Positions 17,912-30,208 of a stretch of DNA of 64,000 nt are shown here, one piece after another. Made by a program: the position numbers and the translations under genes. Position 1 is the first letter of the stretch; the number at the start of each line of letters is the position of its first letter. The DNA lies in assembly GCA_009859145.1 (NCBI GenBank), contig VRVR01000038.1, positions 124,001-188,000 of the forward strand, given 5' to 3'. The notes beneath the pieces are model-generated. The model was given only the letters and a program-made list of their open reading frames with translations, ran no database searches and was not told the DNA's origin. The stretch comes from Andalucia godoyi (taxonomy: Eukaryota; Discoba; Jakobea; Jakobida; Andaluciidae).

Positions 17912-19828
17912 ATGAGTCCTTATCCCAAATCGGATGTTGAAAGGCCTTCGACGGTTGGCACTCAGGAGCTGTCTCACAGCACTATTGCTTCTGATGACAA
18001 CGCACGCACGATGGCAGCCAAGCTGGATCGCATGTTTCGACCAGGCGTTTGGAAGGGCCTTCGATCTCCTCGTAGCATAGTTTTGTATCTTTTCATGTTT
18101 TCCATCGGATTGAATATTGCTGTGGCTGTCTGCCCCTGGAATTATGTTCAGTTCGAAACACCCCGCGTTCATGATCCTCGAGCAACGTTCTATTTTGAAT
18201 ATTGGACCCTGGAGAATTTTGGAGGAAATTGTACCACCGCCAACGGAAGGTTTTCGTATGATGAAGTTCCATGCATGCCTGTTTCCTCCTTTCAAAAGCG
18301 GTTTCAAGGATGTGCTGGATTGATCAACGACGAGAAAGAACGCATTCAAAATGCTGTACGCGTGTCGCTTGCCGCTACATGCACCATGTTTCTGACTTTC
18401 GGATTTATCTTGTTTTGGATATCCAGACCCTACATGAAATCGTTGTTGTATAGGTTGATTGGTCTAAATGTGCTCTGTATTGTTCTTTCGATACCGGTTC
18501 CTGCAATATTCAGTTCCGAGAATGAGTATTTTCCCATCCGATGTTTTCGTGATTTTCTGGAGCAGAATGCCGAATTCGATCTTGAAGATTCCGATGCATT
18601 TACGACCCAGTTGCTTGCAAGCTTTTACCTAAGCATTCTGACTTGTGTCATCCTTACTTTCTCTGTAATTTATCTGGTCATGGAGATCAAAACAACGCAG
18701 TCGAAGGTGTCTCTATTGTCTTTGCTGCAAGGATTTGAAGATAAGATGTTTCGTTTGCAACAGGTTACCAAAGCTTCATCTGTCCAATTAGACTCCCTTA
18801 TATATGAATTTCAAATGCTGGAAAGCATGCAGGATGCGCTGAGTGCAAAGATTGGGCATGTCACAAGTGAAGAGGATCGTGCCAGGCTCGAGAGCGAACT
18901 CGCAGAAGTTCGTCAGTCCTTGCTGGAATCTCGCAAACGGTTTGAGGCCCAGTCGGCAATGCAGGATTACTTGGCAACCGACCAGGCCAAAATGCTAGCC
19001 GATTTATCTAACCGCATCGATTCCTTTGGAGATTGTACAACGAAATATGCTGCATTGTTGCAGGAAAAACTCACTGTTGTCGACGTTGAAATCGAAAGGA
19101 ATTATCGAACACAACAGTTGAACAAGATGCAGTACATGGAGAAGAAGATGGTTCGATTGCATGCCGCAAATGACAGCAACCAAATTGAGATTCTTATCCA
19201 AAAGCAACAACAGTTTACGAAAGAGGCTGAAGAGCGAGAGAGAATACTTGATGGAACCGTGAATCCCCATTTGCGTAGATTTTACCTTCTATTCCAATCC
19301 AAGCTCAATGCAATCTTCGAAGCTTCTCGAGTCCTCTCTTCAGGTTTGGTTCAGCGTCGTATGAACTCGAAAACGGACAAAGCTGCGTCCACAATAGAAT
19401 TGGCTGGTCTTTGGATTCCTATTCCTGGATTTCATTTTTTCGCAGCTGCCTCAGGGGTAGCGTTCCGTGCATACGCCGATCGTCGGGAATACAACCAGAC
19501 CACTCAGCAAGGAGAGCTGTTTGTCTCCACGTCTCAGATGAATGAGCTTGTCGAGGAAGTGTCGTTTCTTTTGGTCCAAAAGTGGGAACAGGAATTGTAT
19601 GATTTATTCATTTCATCACCATACTGGCCAGACGACATAGTTGTCTTTGTAGAACAGTCCATTTACGCGATTCTGAAGTGGATCCGGACTCAAGAAGAAG
19701 CATCCGAGGCGTTTTTGGACAACGCACCGTCTTTAACCACTGCTTTTGTCAAGGCTGCCTCTGCGCATGTGCGGATCAACGCTGATCAAGCCGAGTTGAC
19801 AAGGAAATCGAAGAAGCGGAAAGGGTGA
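17912..19828 (+). CDS. Four-helix membrane protein with long coiled coil, unknown
   Basis: The 638-aa product has TM1 at about residues 54-72 (LYLFMFSIGLNIAVAV), TM2 at 152-170, TM3 at 177-199 and TM4 at 232-255 (YLSILTCVILTFSVIYLVM). A cytoplasmic coiled coil of about 200 residues follows (265-460, Glu/Gln/Lys/Arg-rich), then a more hydrophobic C-terminal third (LAGLWIPIPGFHFFAAASG). The first loop carries YWTLENFGGNC and, some 17 residues on, PCMPV. This spacing recalls the W-G-C-C loop of claudin/PMP22-like tetraspans, though I cannot claim homology. There is no recognised family. It is convergent with the 5-phosphatase gene. Confidence 0.8.
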   Translation: MSPYPKSDVERPSTVGTQELSHSTIASDDNARTMAAKLDRMFRPGVWKGLRSPRSIVLYLFMFSIGLNIAVAVCPWNYVQFETPRVHDPRATFYFEYWTLENFGGNCTTANGRFSYDEVPCMPVSSFQKRFQGCAGLINDEKERIQNAVRVSLAATCTMFLTFGFILFWISRPYMKSLLYRLIGLNVLCIVLSIPVPAIFSSENEYFPIRCFRDFLEQNAEFDLEDSDAFTTQLLASFYLSILTCVILTFSVIYLVMEIKTTQSKVSLLSLLQGFEDKMFRLQQVTKASSVQLDSLIYEFQMLESMQDALSAKIGHVTSEEDRARLESELAEVRQSLLESRKRFEAQSAMQDYLATDQAKMLADLSNRIDSFGDCTTKYAALLQEKLTVVDVEIERNYRTQQLNKMQYMEKKMVRLHAANDSNQIEILIQKQQQFTKEAEERERILDGTVNPHLRRFYLLFQSKLNAIFEASRVLSSGLVQRRMNSKTDKAASTIELAGLWIPIPGFHFFAAASGVAFRAYADRREYNQTTQQGELFVSTSQMNELVEEVSFLLVQKWEQELYDLFISSPYWPDDIVVFVEQSIYAILKWIRTQEEASEAFLDNAPSLTTAFVKAASAHVRINADQAELTRKSKKRKG

Positions 19829-19877
19829 GCACATTTCAGTTTTAGCGATTCAAAAGGAACGAGAAATCAAAACCCTG

Positions 19878-22639
<2,762 letters not shown>

Positions 22640-23371
22640 GTCCACTATCACGCAATCAACATTTCTATGCTTTGCCCACGCAAAAGAATCCAATACAGTA
22701 AAACAAACAAAATAAGGCCAATAAGAAATCTAAATGCGAAGCCGTCAACGAAGACAAAATACAGACAAACCGACTAGCAAAACCAAAACAAAAATCAAAA
22801 TCAAAAGAAGAAAAATAATAGTAAAAATTATCGAAACAAACGTGCGGAGCTTGGAAAACGCTCGTTGTTTTTTTGTTTTTGTTTTGGTTGAATCTTTTGT
22901 CCGCCGGAATCTGTGGGTTTTGTGGCTAATTGTGGCCTTTCGCTGCGCGCCGTTGTGTGGGGCGGCTCCTTATCGCTATTCCCGAGGGACGACTTTCGAC
23001 TCCCGAGTCTTGTAACATGCGGTAGATATTGGTGTTGTCGGAACTCTGAAGCATAGTACGTGTGAAGAAGAAGTGTTCTCTGGAACTTAAGAAGATGAGG
23101 AGGTATTCATTTTTTTTCTACTAAAGTACATGGAAGACGAACACCAAGAAGCAAAAAACAAAACAACAAAAACAAACAAACAGAAAACCAGAAAAGAGTT
23201 GAAACACGCAGAGCATCATTTTGCAGATTGTCTCACGGAAACAAACCTCGTATACTTCGTAATAAAGCACTCAAGGAGCGCGACTCCTGGGCAAGGCTAG
23301 AAAATCAAAATGAGAGCTGCAGCACAACAACAACAACAACAACAACAACAGCAACAACAACAATGAGAAGG
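22640..23371. other. Intergenic, no gene seen
   Basis: An A-rich leader lies next to the 5-phosphatase gene. CAA-rich sequence (23320-23360, a short CAACAA run) lies before the LRR stop codon. Only short frames without protein-like features occur. Confidence 0.6.
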
Positions 23372-23968
23372 TTAGGAAGCGGTGGCGGTTGCTTCGATGG
23401 CAGCCTTGATCTTGAGTCTAATCTGAACGTCAATACGCGTGTTCTGGAAAACCAGATCTCTAATCTTTGGATTGGTTTGAACCAACTCCAGAAGCGCCTT
23501 TCCACCGCCAAGAGAGATTTGGTTGCCAGACACATCCAGAGACACAAGAGTTGGATGAGTTCTGCAAGCCGCCGCAAGGGCCAACGTTCCATTGTTGCGA
23601 ATTCCGTTCTCGGACAGCACCAGTTTCTTAAGCGACTTGAGGCCCGACAGGAGGTCGGCAACCGGAAGAACACCGCGATCTCCCAAGTAGTTGTTGTGCA
23701 AGTCAAGAATTTCCAGAGTATCTGCAGACGCATTCGCAAGGAACTTCGTGACTGCCGAGTTGGGCGTGACTCCGTGCTTCACGCACAGATCCTGATACAA
23801 CGTTGCGAGAGACGATGACGCAGACACAGCAGCAGCAGCAGCAGCAGAAGAAGAAGAAGAAGAAGAAGAAGAAGAAGAAGAAGCCGGGGCTTTCGGTTGC
23901 GCAGGCGGATGAGGAGTAAGAGCAGGGCTTGCACTTGCGTTTGCACGAGATTCTTCAGATTCAGACAT
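23372..23968 (-). CDS. Leucine-rich repeat protein (RNI type), 198 aa
   Basis: After a low-complexity N-terminus (Pro/Ala and a run of about 12 Ser plus 6 Ala, coded by a GAA/GCA-type repeat), the protein has three to four RNI-like leucine-rich repeats. Examples are LEILDLHNNYLGDRGVLPVA, LKKLVLSENGIRNNGTLALA and LVSLDVSGNQISLGGGKALL. The 28-29-residue repeat length and the LxLxxNxI pattern are typical of tropomodulin/RanGAP/NLR-type repeats, which bind other proteins. No other domain is present, so a scaffold or adaptor role is the most that can be inferred. It is common for flagellate genomes to have many such short LRR proteins. Confidence 0.85.
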   Translation of the reverse strand: MSESEESRANASASPALTPHPPAQPKAPASSSSSSSSSSSSAAAAAAVSASSSLATLYQDLCVKHGVTPNSAVTKFLANASADTLEILDLHNNYLGDRGVLPVADLLSGLKSLKKLVLSENGIRNNGTLALAAACRTHPTLVSLDVSGNQISLGGGKALLELVQTNPKIRDLVFQNTRIDVQIRLKIKAAIEATATAS

Positions 23969-24341
23969 CTTTTTGTTTTTTACCTCCTTTTTTTCTTTTT
24001 ATGTTCTCTTTCTTTTTTTTGTTGTTTTAAGAGAAAAAAGAAAGCAAAGAGAAGAGAAGAGGACGGGAAGGAGCCGCTTTTGATGGACAGCAATGAAGAG
24101 CAGATTCTAGAAACAGAAGCAAAGAGTTATCCGGAAAAGAAGCAGAGGCAACCCAAGGAAAGAAACACACCAGAAAACAAAAACAGAAAACAAATTGCAT
24201 CTTTGGCGACGTCAGGCGCAAACCGCCACTCCTCTACATTACTCTACTCTACTTTACTGCACTCATCCAGAAATTTTAGGCAGTGTTATTCTGCTCGCCT
24301 TTTTTCATTCATGCTAGTCCATTGCTGTTCCTCCCCTTTAT

Positions 24342-24625
<284 letters not shown>

Positions 24626-24852
24626 CTTCGTATACAATGGAGGACGTGCAGCATTGTATTCATATTAATAAAAGAAAGAGCTTCGGGCCAGAATTCATCC
24701 GCAGTCGTTTGCTTATTTGCGCACGCGCCATTCCCTGCCTCCGTACTGCACCACTTTTTAAAAATTATCAACGGTATTTTTTCTCTTTTCTCCCTTTTCT
24801 CAAGACGCTTCAAACAACGACTGCACGCTGCATGTCGTTCGTTGTTTGGATT

Positions 24853-26091
24853 TTACAGAATCGAGCGCATTGCACTGATGGCGGCTGACCCCCTCTTGGA
24901 AAGGATGATCTGGGGGGAAACCGGCAAAGAGTCAATGGCCGTGAACGTGACGCAGTCAGTTTGCACAGAAAACACAAGAGGGTCGTTAACCTCACGGATG
25001 CTGACCGGCTAGGGTCCCTGAGTGTTCCACAAGTCAGTCTGAGGAAACGAGGCATTCGTCCATGACCAGTGGTCGCAGGTCTTTCCAGACAGATCACGAG
25101 TCCAGCATTCAAACAACCTCACAATGTACTCCACACCAGTATCGTACCGCTGGATGATGGTAAGGCCTTTCTCGGGGTGGCGAACCAGCAAGCGCTGGTT
25201 GGTGTAGTCGTTAACAGTCTCAAACGCATGGAATTCCCCAGAAACGGTGTTCTTTCAAGTTAGGGTTGCGTTGTAAACGGGTGCGAACACGGAGGGCGAG
25301 GGAGCTGCATAGCATGTGCAGAGGCGGCGGCAAGACCCTGGATGGAGTTAGTTAGTGGGATGTTTACGGTGACATATCCAAGAACAAATTTGGAGGAGTG
25401 GATTGTGAGAAAAGCAAACGCCTGTACTGGACCGACCAGCTTTTTCAAAAGAGCAGCAGGTGTTCTATTCTTGCCGGTTTTTTGTTTTTAAAAATCGGTG
25501 ACACCGTTCTCTGGCGCGCTTTCTTCTTTCTTTCTTTTGTTTTCAACAACACACCAGTGAGGTTGGTCGGAAAACACGATCCTCTACCGGAAAAAAAGCA
25601 AATTCGGATGCGCAACTCACGAAAGATTAACGGTGTAGAATACAAAAGATCTACAACTTCCTGAACGAACCGTGCGCAACATACGTGGGTATCTATTACG
25701 ACGTTGTCATCGATGCGCTGAATGACTGTGCACTCAGAGCGGAAAGTGCTCTTGAAGAAGAATCCGGGATTTGAAAATCTGTCGAAGCGAGAAGGAATGG
25801 ATGGATAGACTCCACTCTCTTTGTGAATATCTTTGTAGGAAACGCAAATCCCAGCTGCCCGCTGAGCGTCGCGACGCAAAAGTCGTACTGATTGTGGACG
25901 CACGCAGCAGCCATACAACGATCGAAGCTGCAGAAATGATGTTTGCACACATTTTTTATAATCGAGCTGCATCTCATCAGCTACAGTCGATCAGCTGGGA
26001 CTCACACAAGGACGACTGGAGTCTGAAGGAGAGGCGGACATCAAACTTGACGTGTCGAATTGAAATGGTAGTCGGAGAAGTGGACATATAA
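24853..26091 (-). pseudogene. Possible multi-exon secreted-protein gene or pseudogene
   Basis: On the minus strand, about 25256 down to 24853 reads as good protein with Cys and Trp residues (DYTNQRLLVRHPEKGLTII; FECWTRDLSGKTCDHWSW; SVQTDCVTFTAIDSLPVS). It is broken by a single TAG at 25009-25011. Upstream, a frame with LVGPVQAFAFLTIHSSKFVL ends at a GTAAAC donor (about 25373), and a CTAAC branch-like site with AAAG acceptor at about 25258 would join it in frame, giving an intron of about 115 nt. Further exons up to an ATG near 26089 (MSTSPTTISIRHVKFDV) are plausible but ambiguous. The NQR and YDTGxEY pattern faintly recalls ependymin-related secreted proteins. The plus strand at 25771-26091 is also open. 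Confidence 0.3.
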
Positions 26092-26259
26092 AGTTGGATG
26101 TTTCTTTAGTATATCTTTGATTTGTTGTTTTTGGTTTATCATTAAGCATCACTGTTATTATTTATTGTTATTATTATTTGCAGTTCTCATTTGGGCACTT
26201 TGAATGGCAAAAGAATAGTTGTCGTCATTTAAAAAGAAAGGAAGAGAGAAATCAGGGAA

Positions 26260-27792
26260 ATGGTTGATGCAGGCCTTGCGATAGGCTGGTCTGTTTTTGC
26301 AGTGATTCTAGTGTTTGTGTCCATTGGTTCGTACTTTTTCGTTCGGTACATGAGCGACAAGTACGAATCACAGAGGCTGACGACAGCGGTTTCAACGTTA
26401 ACTCTCATATGCGAATTTCTTGCACTGTGCATTATTCCAGTGGATATTTACAACGTTTCGTCGGGAGACTGGTCGGAGAGTTCTGCTTCGGCTGTGAAGA
26501 ACATGTATTATGCAGCATACATCACGTTGTTCGTCTTTGAATTCTTCTTGATTCCATTTGCTTATTTCTATTTCGAGGAGGAATCAGAAGGAATGACAAC
26601 GTCGGAAAAGATCTGCTCGGCGATGAAGTATACGGTCGTGTTTGTCATTGTTGCGATTGTGCTGCTGGTACTGGCACTGACATTGCAGTTTGGCTCCTCG
26701 TCATCGTCGTCGGATGGTTACGCGAGCCATGTGCTGGACACGCAGCACAGAGGGGACGCTGCAATTACGTTTCTTGTCGCCTGCATGGCCACAGCAGGAA
26801 CTCTTGCGTACGTTGCATACGGTGGCTTTGGAATGGCCGCCATGCCAATAGGCATGGTTACAGGAAAGTCGTCTTACAAAGACTTGACCAAAACCGTGGA
26901 TGAGCGCATCGGGATCTTAAGGGCAAAGCTATCCCAGATTGAAGCAAGATATCCGGCAACCAAAGCTGCAATTTCTTCGATGAAGGGCCGGGATCGGAAA
27001 GATTACGAGGCAATGAGAAGAGAAATGACCACGCTGTCCTCTCGGCAGAAGCGTCTCCAAGAAGAACGCAGCTCATTTGTTTACAAAATCAGCATGCTGT
27101 GCGCGCCGTTCAAAAAGATATTTGGTGTCATCATCTTCATCATTTCTTTGTTTGTGATCATCAGTCTAGGAATTGCAACCGGGGATCGAGCAAAGAACTC
27201 TTCTTGCGGCGCGGAATGCGGCTACATGACTACGAAGCCGAGCTTTACGAATCCTCTGGACGCGATGTTCCTGGAGTTTTCCAAGGCTTTCCCGTTGGAC
27301 TACATTCTGTTGTTCGGACTTCTGTTATTGTTCTTTGCTTCGACGCTAGCTGGACTTGTCCGAATTGGTCTTCGGTTCTTTTGCATTAAATTGCACAAGG
27401 TCCGTCCTCGCAACACCCCCCCTCAAGGTATTCTTCTTGGCTGCATGATAATGACGTTTGTTATCATTACGACGACCATCCAACTTGTGTCCTTTGCGCC
27501 AATGTACATGAATTTTGGATCTCAGAAGAATTCTCATGGCGATCAATGCACTCTATCTGACATTTTGAAGGACGTGTCTGAATCCGATCAACCATGCCAT
27601 ATGTCGGAAATTGGAAAGTTTGCTTCCCGGATTGTTCTGAACTCTCCAGGCGTCTTTGGAAATATCTTTTTCTACACGTGCTGGGCATACATCGCAATAT
27701 TCCTGATCTCGTGCGTTTACGTCATGCTCAAGGGGACAGAGAACAGCATGCTGCGTGTTGATTCATCCGATGAGGATGAAGAGTGGGTGTAG
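26260..27792 (+). CDS. LMBRD1: LMBD1-type lysosomal membrane transporter
   Basis: LMBRD1 is a lysosomal membrane protein needed for export of cobalamin from lysosomes in animals. This 510-aa protein fits the family in length (human 540) and in topology, with about nine hydrophobic helices. The first is GWSVFAVILVFVSIGSYFFV and the last is YTCWAYIAIFLISCVYVML. It carries the signature VAYGGFGMAAMPIGMVTG at about residue 185-202, followed by a long cytosolic Lys/Arg/Glu-rich loop. Loops with paired Cys (SSCGAECGYM; DQCTLS, PCHMSEIG) probably face the lumen. The C-terminus is acidic (SSDEDEEWV). Many free-living eukaryotes keep this gene; whether it moves cobalamin here is unproven. Confidence 0.9.
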   Translation: MVDAGLAIGWSVFAVILVFVSIGSYFFVRYMSDKYESQRLTTAVSTLTLICEFLALCIIPVDIYNVSSGDWSESSASAVKNMYYAAYITLFVFEFFLIPFAYFYFEEESEGMTTSEKICSAMKYTVVFVIVAIVLLVLALTLQFGSSSSSSDGYASHVLDTQHRGDAAITFLVACMATAGTLAYVAYGGFGMAAMPIGMVTGKSSYKDLTKTVDERIGILRAKLSQIEARYPATKAAISSMKGRDRKDYEAMRREMTTLSSRQKRLQEERSSFVYKISMLCAPFKKIFGVIIFIISLFVIISLGIATGDRAKNSSCGAECGYMTTKPSFTNPLDAMFLEFSKAFPLDYILLFGLLLLFFASTLAGLVRIGLRFFCIKLHKVRPRNTPPQGILLGCMIMTFVIITTTIQLVSFAPMYMNFGSQKNSHGDQCTLSDILKDVSESDQPCHMSEIGKFASRIVLNSPGVFGNIFFYTCWAYIAIFLISCVYVMLKGTENSMLRVDSSDEDEEWV

Positions 27793-27847
27793 AAAATTGA
27801 CTGCACAGCACAACAAAAAAGCAAAAGCAAAAGCAAACAAACAACCG

Positions 27848-28430
27848 TGAATAATGACACGTCATTGTCATGCATACGGAAAGTATACATAAACAGACAC
27901 GGTCAACACTGGCCGACACTAGCACGTTTGTTTCACAGGAATTCGTGCTTATGCGTAGCCATCTATCATTCGTTCAGCGCACTGCCAAGAGGCGAACTTC
28001 CAAGACACGATCTCGTATCTCCAGCACTCACGGTAGCCAACCGCAAGCAGAAGCCTCAGGACTGTCTCTTGCAGAACTCTTGGTTTTCTGCTACGATGCA
28101 CCAGGCGCAGGCGCAGGCGCAGTCGCAAAACCCCACCATCTTCCTACCGCCTCTTCCTCTCGTATCTCCAGTTGCATCAATCGCTCTGCAACTGAGGACA
28201 CGAAAGCGCCTGCTGCTAGGGCCGTCAGAATCAAAATGCACCCTTCTCAGGAACAACGTGTCACACTGAGAAAGTGGCTCACCGATTGATCGAGATTGGG
28301 AACGGAGCGCGGAACATCTATCTGAAGAACGCCGTGAGGCGTGTTGGGGGCCTATCCCCTTCCCGGCAACGGGACGCAAGACTGACATGTTCAGTGTATA
28401 ATGTAGGCGCAACATCGATCTGGAGAAGGA
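27848..28430 (+). mobile_element. Internally deleted Fanzor element (non-autonomous)
   Basis: The 5' side has palindromes AATGACACGTCATT (27853-27866) and an imperfect hairpin at 27872-27888, matching the left-edge copy. An ATG frame (27870-28289, 139 aa) ends with VRIKMHPSQEQRVTLRKWL, the first conserved block of TnpB/Fanzor proteins. Directly after its stop, within about 10-15 bp, comes the extreme C-terminal block DW-NGARNIYLKNAVRRVGG (one extra base between DW and NGARN). So the whole central nuclease domain is missing. The 3' side shares GGGGGCCTATCCCCTTCC with the other relics. Such fused-end derivatives are typical of elements mobilised in trans. Confidence 0.7.
27870..28289 (+). pseudogene. 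N-terminal remnant of Fanzor ORF
   Basis: 139 codons are open with a Ser/Arg/Ala-rich basic N-terminus (possible nuclear targeting) and a GCGCAG repeat coding Gly-Ala. The TnpB/Fanzor N-terminal motif lies at about residues 115-138. The ORF stops where the deletion joins it to the C-terminal block. It cannot encode a nuclease; a truncated DNA/RNA-binding peptide is conceivable but not shown. Confidence 0.55.
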
Positions 28431-28481
28431 AACAATAAACGGAGGAGGGAGTGCTAACGAATCATCAAAGAGAAAAGTTCT

Positions 28482-29558
28482 TTAATATGTATATCCCTTG
28501 ACATACAAGCTTTCTGCGTCGGCAGAATCCTCGGCAGGGTTGTACTTTCCGAGCGTCGCCTTTGAGTTCATGCGGGCACGGTGCAGCAAGATCTGCTGCG
28601 CCTTGGGGACGTTTTCTGCCTTTCCAGCCCAGGCTTTCATTGCCGAGTTCTGAAGAGCCCTGGCGTACGAGAATCCCATGTACCACGGTCTGGGAATGTG
28701 GTGGACGGAGTTGATTGCGTTCAGGTACGCAGATGCCTCTGTTTCTGAGATTCCTCCTGAAAGGAACATGATTCCCGGGACCGTTGCAGGCAGCGTGCGC
28801 GCAAAGGTGCGCACAGTGGCCTCTGCGACCTGCTGCACGCTGTCGTTCTTTCTGCTCGGCGCCTCCACTCCGGCACACACAAAGTTGGGCTTCAGCAGCA
28901 TTCCCTCCAGCAGCACATCATAGTCATGCAGTGCCTTTGTAACGGCAGCCATCACTCTGGTTCCCACGCGCTCGCAAGTCACAATGTCGTGAGTGCCGTC
29001 AATCAGCACCTCGGGTTCCACAATCGGGCAAAGACCAGCCATCTGGGCAAGAGTAGCCTGGCGCGCCAAGACACGTGCATTCTCATCGATCAACGTCTGC
29101 GAAACAGTGCCGTTCTGGATCTTGTACACATTACGCCACTTGCAGAAGCGTGCGCCCTTCTTGTAGTACTCCGCAGCACGTCCAAGAAGCCCGTCGAGAC
29201 CCTGCGTCCACTGCTCTCCTGGAAATCCCGGAAGATCAACAAGCCCCTTATCGGTCTTGATTCCTGGGATGATACCAGCATCGTTCAACAGCGCCACAAA
29301 CGACTTTCCAGAAGAAGTACTCTGATCCAGAGTCTCTTCAAACAAAATCACGCCGGACACAAACTCGTTCAGTCCAGGAGCACTCAAAAGCATCTCGCGG
29401 TACGCACGACGGCTTTCCGCGGAGCTCTCAATTCCAAGAGCTTCAAACCGCTTGCCAATTGTCGCATGCGACTCGTCCGCTGCCAAGAGACCACGGCCGG
29501 GAGTCGTCAGCTTGCGGGCAGTTGCAATAAGCTCGTCACGATACTGAGATGTGGACAT
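28482..29558 (-). CDS. ALDO: Class I fructose-bisphosphate aldolase
   Basis: This enzyme cleaves fructose 1,6-bisphosphate to DHAP and glyceraldehyde 3-phosphate in glycolysis and runs in reverse in gluconeogenesis. The 358-aa product has the usual length. The Schiff-base Lys223 is in LLEGMLLKPNFVCAG. Lys101 (PGIKTDKG) and Lys140 (FCKWRNVYK) match active-site lysines of the animal enzyme. The phosphate-binding FLSGGISETEA and the C-terminal Tyr (VKGYTY), which closes over the active site, are present. The start MSTSQYRDEL lacks a targeting peptide, so it is probably cytosolic. Its 3' end lies only about 50 bp from the deleted Fanzor element. Confidence 0.97.
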   Translation of the reverse strand: MSTSQYRDELIATARKLTTPGRGLLAADESHATIGKRFEALGIESSAESRRAYREMLLSAPGLNEFVSGVILFEETLDQSTSSGKSFVALLNDAGIIPGIKTDKGLVDLPGFPGEQWTQGLDGLLGRAAEYYKKGARFCKWRNVYKIQNGTVSQTLIDENARVLARQATLAQMAGLCPIVEPEVLIDGTHDIVTCERVGTRVMAAVTKALHDYDVLLEGMLLKPNFVCAGVEAPSRKNDSVQQVAEATVRTFARTLPATVPGIMFLSGGISETEASAYLNAINSVHHIPRPWYMGFSYARALQNSAMKAWAGKAENVPKAQQILLHRARMNSKATLGKYNPAEDSADAESLYVKGYTY

Positions 29559-30208
29559 GTTTTTCCTACGAAAAAGAAATGTTCCTTGGCAAAAAAAATA
29601 TTATTATAATAAAAAAATAAAAGAAAAAAAGGGAACCACGCTACTGGAGAATGAAATTCAACCTGCGAAGCGAGCGAAAGAGAAGAAAAGGAAAAGAAAA
29701 CAAGAAAAGAAAGAGGGACAACGGAAAAGCAAAAAAATAAGAGAGCGATCAGCAACCAGCCTTCAGTCCCGTCAATCCAAAAGAAAAAGGGACGCACTAC
29801 AAATAGAATTTCAGCTTCCAGTGATTCAGGTTCCAGTGCTGCCATTCCCAACTTGCTCCGAGCTACGGTAGCTGTATTGTCGTTCGTTTCTTCATAATAA
29901 TGATGATAATAATGATGATGATAATAATAATACTTTAACGCACGTTGCAGGCAACGTTCTTAAGGTGCATACTGTCCTGCGAGCGCCGCTATTTCCAGCC
30001 TCGGCCCCATTCTTGCCGGAGAGAAGGCGGAAAGCCAGGATCGGATACTGAACACCCTGGAGACCAGAGCGTGGCAGCAACGGGCGTCTGCTGATAATGA
30101 TGAATTGACTTGATGTGGCTCCATTTCCGGTTTCAACGTGGCATCCGACTGTTCGATGCGACCGAGGCACGCAGAAGAAGAAAGAAAAACGAAAAATCAA
30201 CAATAAAA
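29559..30208. other. Intergenic between aldolase and AlkD-like gene
   Basis: An A-rich, purine-rich leader (29570-29780) lies next to aldolase, with a short TGA/TAA trinucleotide tract (about 29898-29933). A minus-strand frame at 29892-30215 is open, with no recognised motif. It is a head-to-head arrangement, so both promoters should lie here. Confidence 0.5.
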
